From contig DASTCC010000283.1 in assembly GCA_035711465.1 (NCBI GenBank), positions 1-6,820 of the forward strand: a stretch of DNA of 6,820 nucleotides, given 5' to 3'. Source of the stretch: DASTCC01 sp035711465 (GTDB lineage Bacteria > Acidobacteriota > Vicinamibacteria > Vicinamibacterales > SCN-69-37). Shown here one piece after another: positions 6,310-6,820 of this stretch. A model generated the notes under the pieces. That model ran no database searches. It worked only from the letters and a program-made list of their open reading frames with translations, and was not told the DNA's origin. Position numbers and translations under genes: made by a program. Position 1 is the stretch's first letter; the number at the start of each line of letters is the position of its first letter.

Positions 6310-6820
6310 TCATTTCCTCTCGAACAACATGACCCCGAACCGGCCCTCGTCCTGATACGTCAACGCCAGTTGTCCGAGCATGAACCCGTGTTTCTGGACG
6401 TGGCCGATGAGCTGCAGGAATCGCTGCTCGATCGCCATCTGATCTTCCGCGCACGCCTTGCGCGTGCCGGCAGGCGGCGACACGGTGACGTCGCCCGGCG
6501 CGCGGCCGGGCTTCACGGCGGCGAAGTAGTTGTTGCAGCCCGACACGCCCGAGAAGCGACCGTCCGTGTATTGCAGCGTGATCTCCGGCGCCACCGGCGC
6601 GGTCTCCTCGAGATCCCACGATCGAAGCACCCACGTCGTCCCGCCGATCGCGTCGAGCGAGAGACGCGACGTCGGTCCGGACACCGGCAGCTCGCGCAGC
6701 GACGAGCCCGCCAGCTCCCAGCGACGCGAGGCGAGCTCGCCTGGACAACACATCGCGTCGCCCGCGCCAGCCTGCACCACGTCGGCGACGACGCGCCGGT
6801 TCTCGACGCGGAGACTGCGA
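6310..6820 (-). CDS. META-domain (HslJ-like) protein, C-terminal part (5' end beyond window)
   Basis: The frame stays open to the right edge, so at least 169 residues are visible and the true start lies outside. An internal GTG at 6780 is possible but unlikely, because the preceding codons read as continuous protein (VENRRVVADVV). The C-terminal ~110 residues fit the META domain: a GTTWVLRSW strand, then DGRFSGVSGCNNY, RKAC, a helix with EQRFLQLI, and a final strand pair GQLALTYQDE / FGVMLFERK. The two Cys in GCN and KAC are the conserved META pair. Before it lies GAGDAMCCPGE with a following RRWELAGSSL strand, a cysteine-containing element that I associate tentatively with LppP/LprE-type lipoproteins. 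META proteins such as HslJ are small envelope lipoproteins, linked in E. coli to heat induction and novobiocin resistance; the biochemical role is unclear. Envelope location here is inferred, since any signal peptide is off-window. It lies 47 nt upstream of the permease, same strand, separated by a hairpin. Confidence 0.85.
   Translation of the reverse strand, partial: RSLRVENRRVVADVVQAGAGDAMCCPGELASRRWELAGSSLRELPVSGPTSRLSLDAIGGTTWVLRSWDLEETAPVAPEITLQYTDGRFSGVSGCNNYFAAVKPGRAPGDVTVSPPAGTRKACAEDQMAIEQRFLQLIGHVQKHGFMLGQLALTYQDEGRFGVMLFERK

Noticed and set aside
4835..6355. A 506-codon plus-strand open frame antisense to the APC permease
   Set aside because: Same antisense artefact (Arg/Asp/His-rich), with no motif and no ribosome-binding site of note.
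6778..6780. GTG at 6780 as start of the META-domain gene
   Set aside because: The frame remains open to the window edge with plausible protein sequence upstream, and no ribosome-binding site was seen before 6780.
1..6820. Defence system, CRISPR array, mobile element or RNA gene
   Set aside because: No regularly spaced repeats, terminal inverted repeats, transposase or integrase motifs, or tRNA/rRNA-like sequence were seen; every gene has a transport, envelope or metabolic assignment.

Overview
The window is very GC-rich and carries six protein-coding genes with short gaps between them. The best taxonomic clue is the 804-residue double MacB/FtsX permease at 1651-4065, which has the architecture of the ADOP family (acidobacterial duplicated orphan permease). 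With the high GC content, this suggests Acidobacteriota, possibly a Vicinamibacteria-like lineage. That placement is inference; there is no rRNA marker here. I see no tRNA, rRNA, CRISPR array, insertion sequence or phage gene.

Layout. Left edge (1-246, minus): the 5' part of a small exported DUF4920-like OB-fold protein, cut by the window. A 90-bp divergent intergenic region (247-336) follows, with plausible promoters in both directions and a strong Shine-Dalgarno site for the next gene. Then comes a GltP-like dicarboxylate/acidic amino acid:cation symporter (337-1599, plus). It converges on a minus-strand block across a 51-bp gap holding two small hairpins and an A5/T5 run, probably a shared terminator region.

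The minus-strand block, in transcription order (right to left), is: a META-domain (HslJ-like) protein cut by the right edge (6310-6820); a 47-bp gap with a GC-rich hairpin and a possible -10 element; an APC-superfamily amino acid permease (4937-6262); an arginase/ureohydrolase-family protein (4083-4940) whose GTG start overlaps the permease stop in a GTGA; and the ADOP permease (1651-4065), starting 17 nt after the ureohydrolase stop. The last three probably form one transcript.

How they may work together: the permease and ureohydrolase look like a two-gene module for importing and hydrolysing an amino acid with a guanidino or related group. The ureohydrolase keeps the arginase-type substrate contacts and five of six metal ligands. 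Its GGDH motif, which supplies the sixth ligand, reads GGTC. This is the most interesting observation in the window. The ADOP gene may only be carried along in the operon. I found no clearly new multi-gene system; most of the window is ordinary metabolic and transport content.
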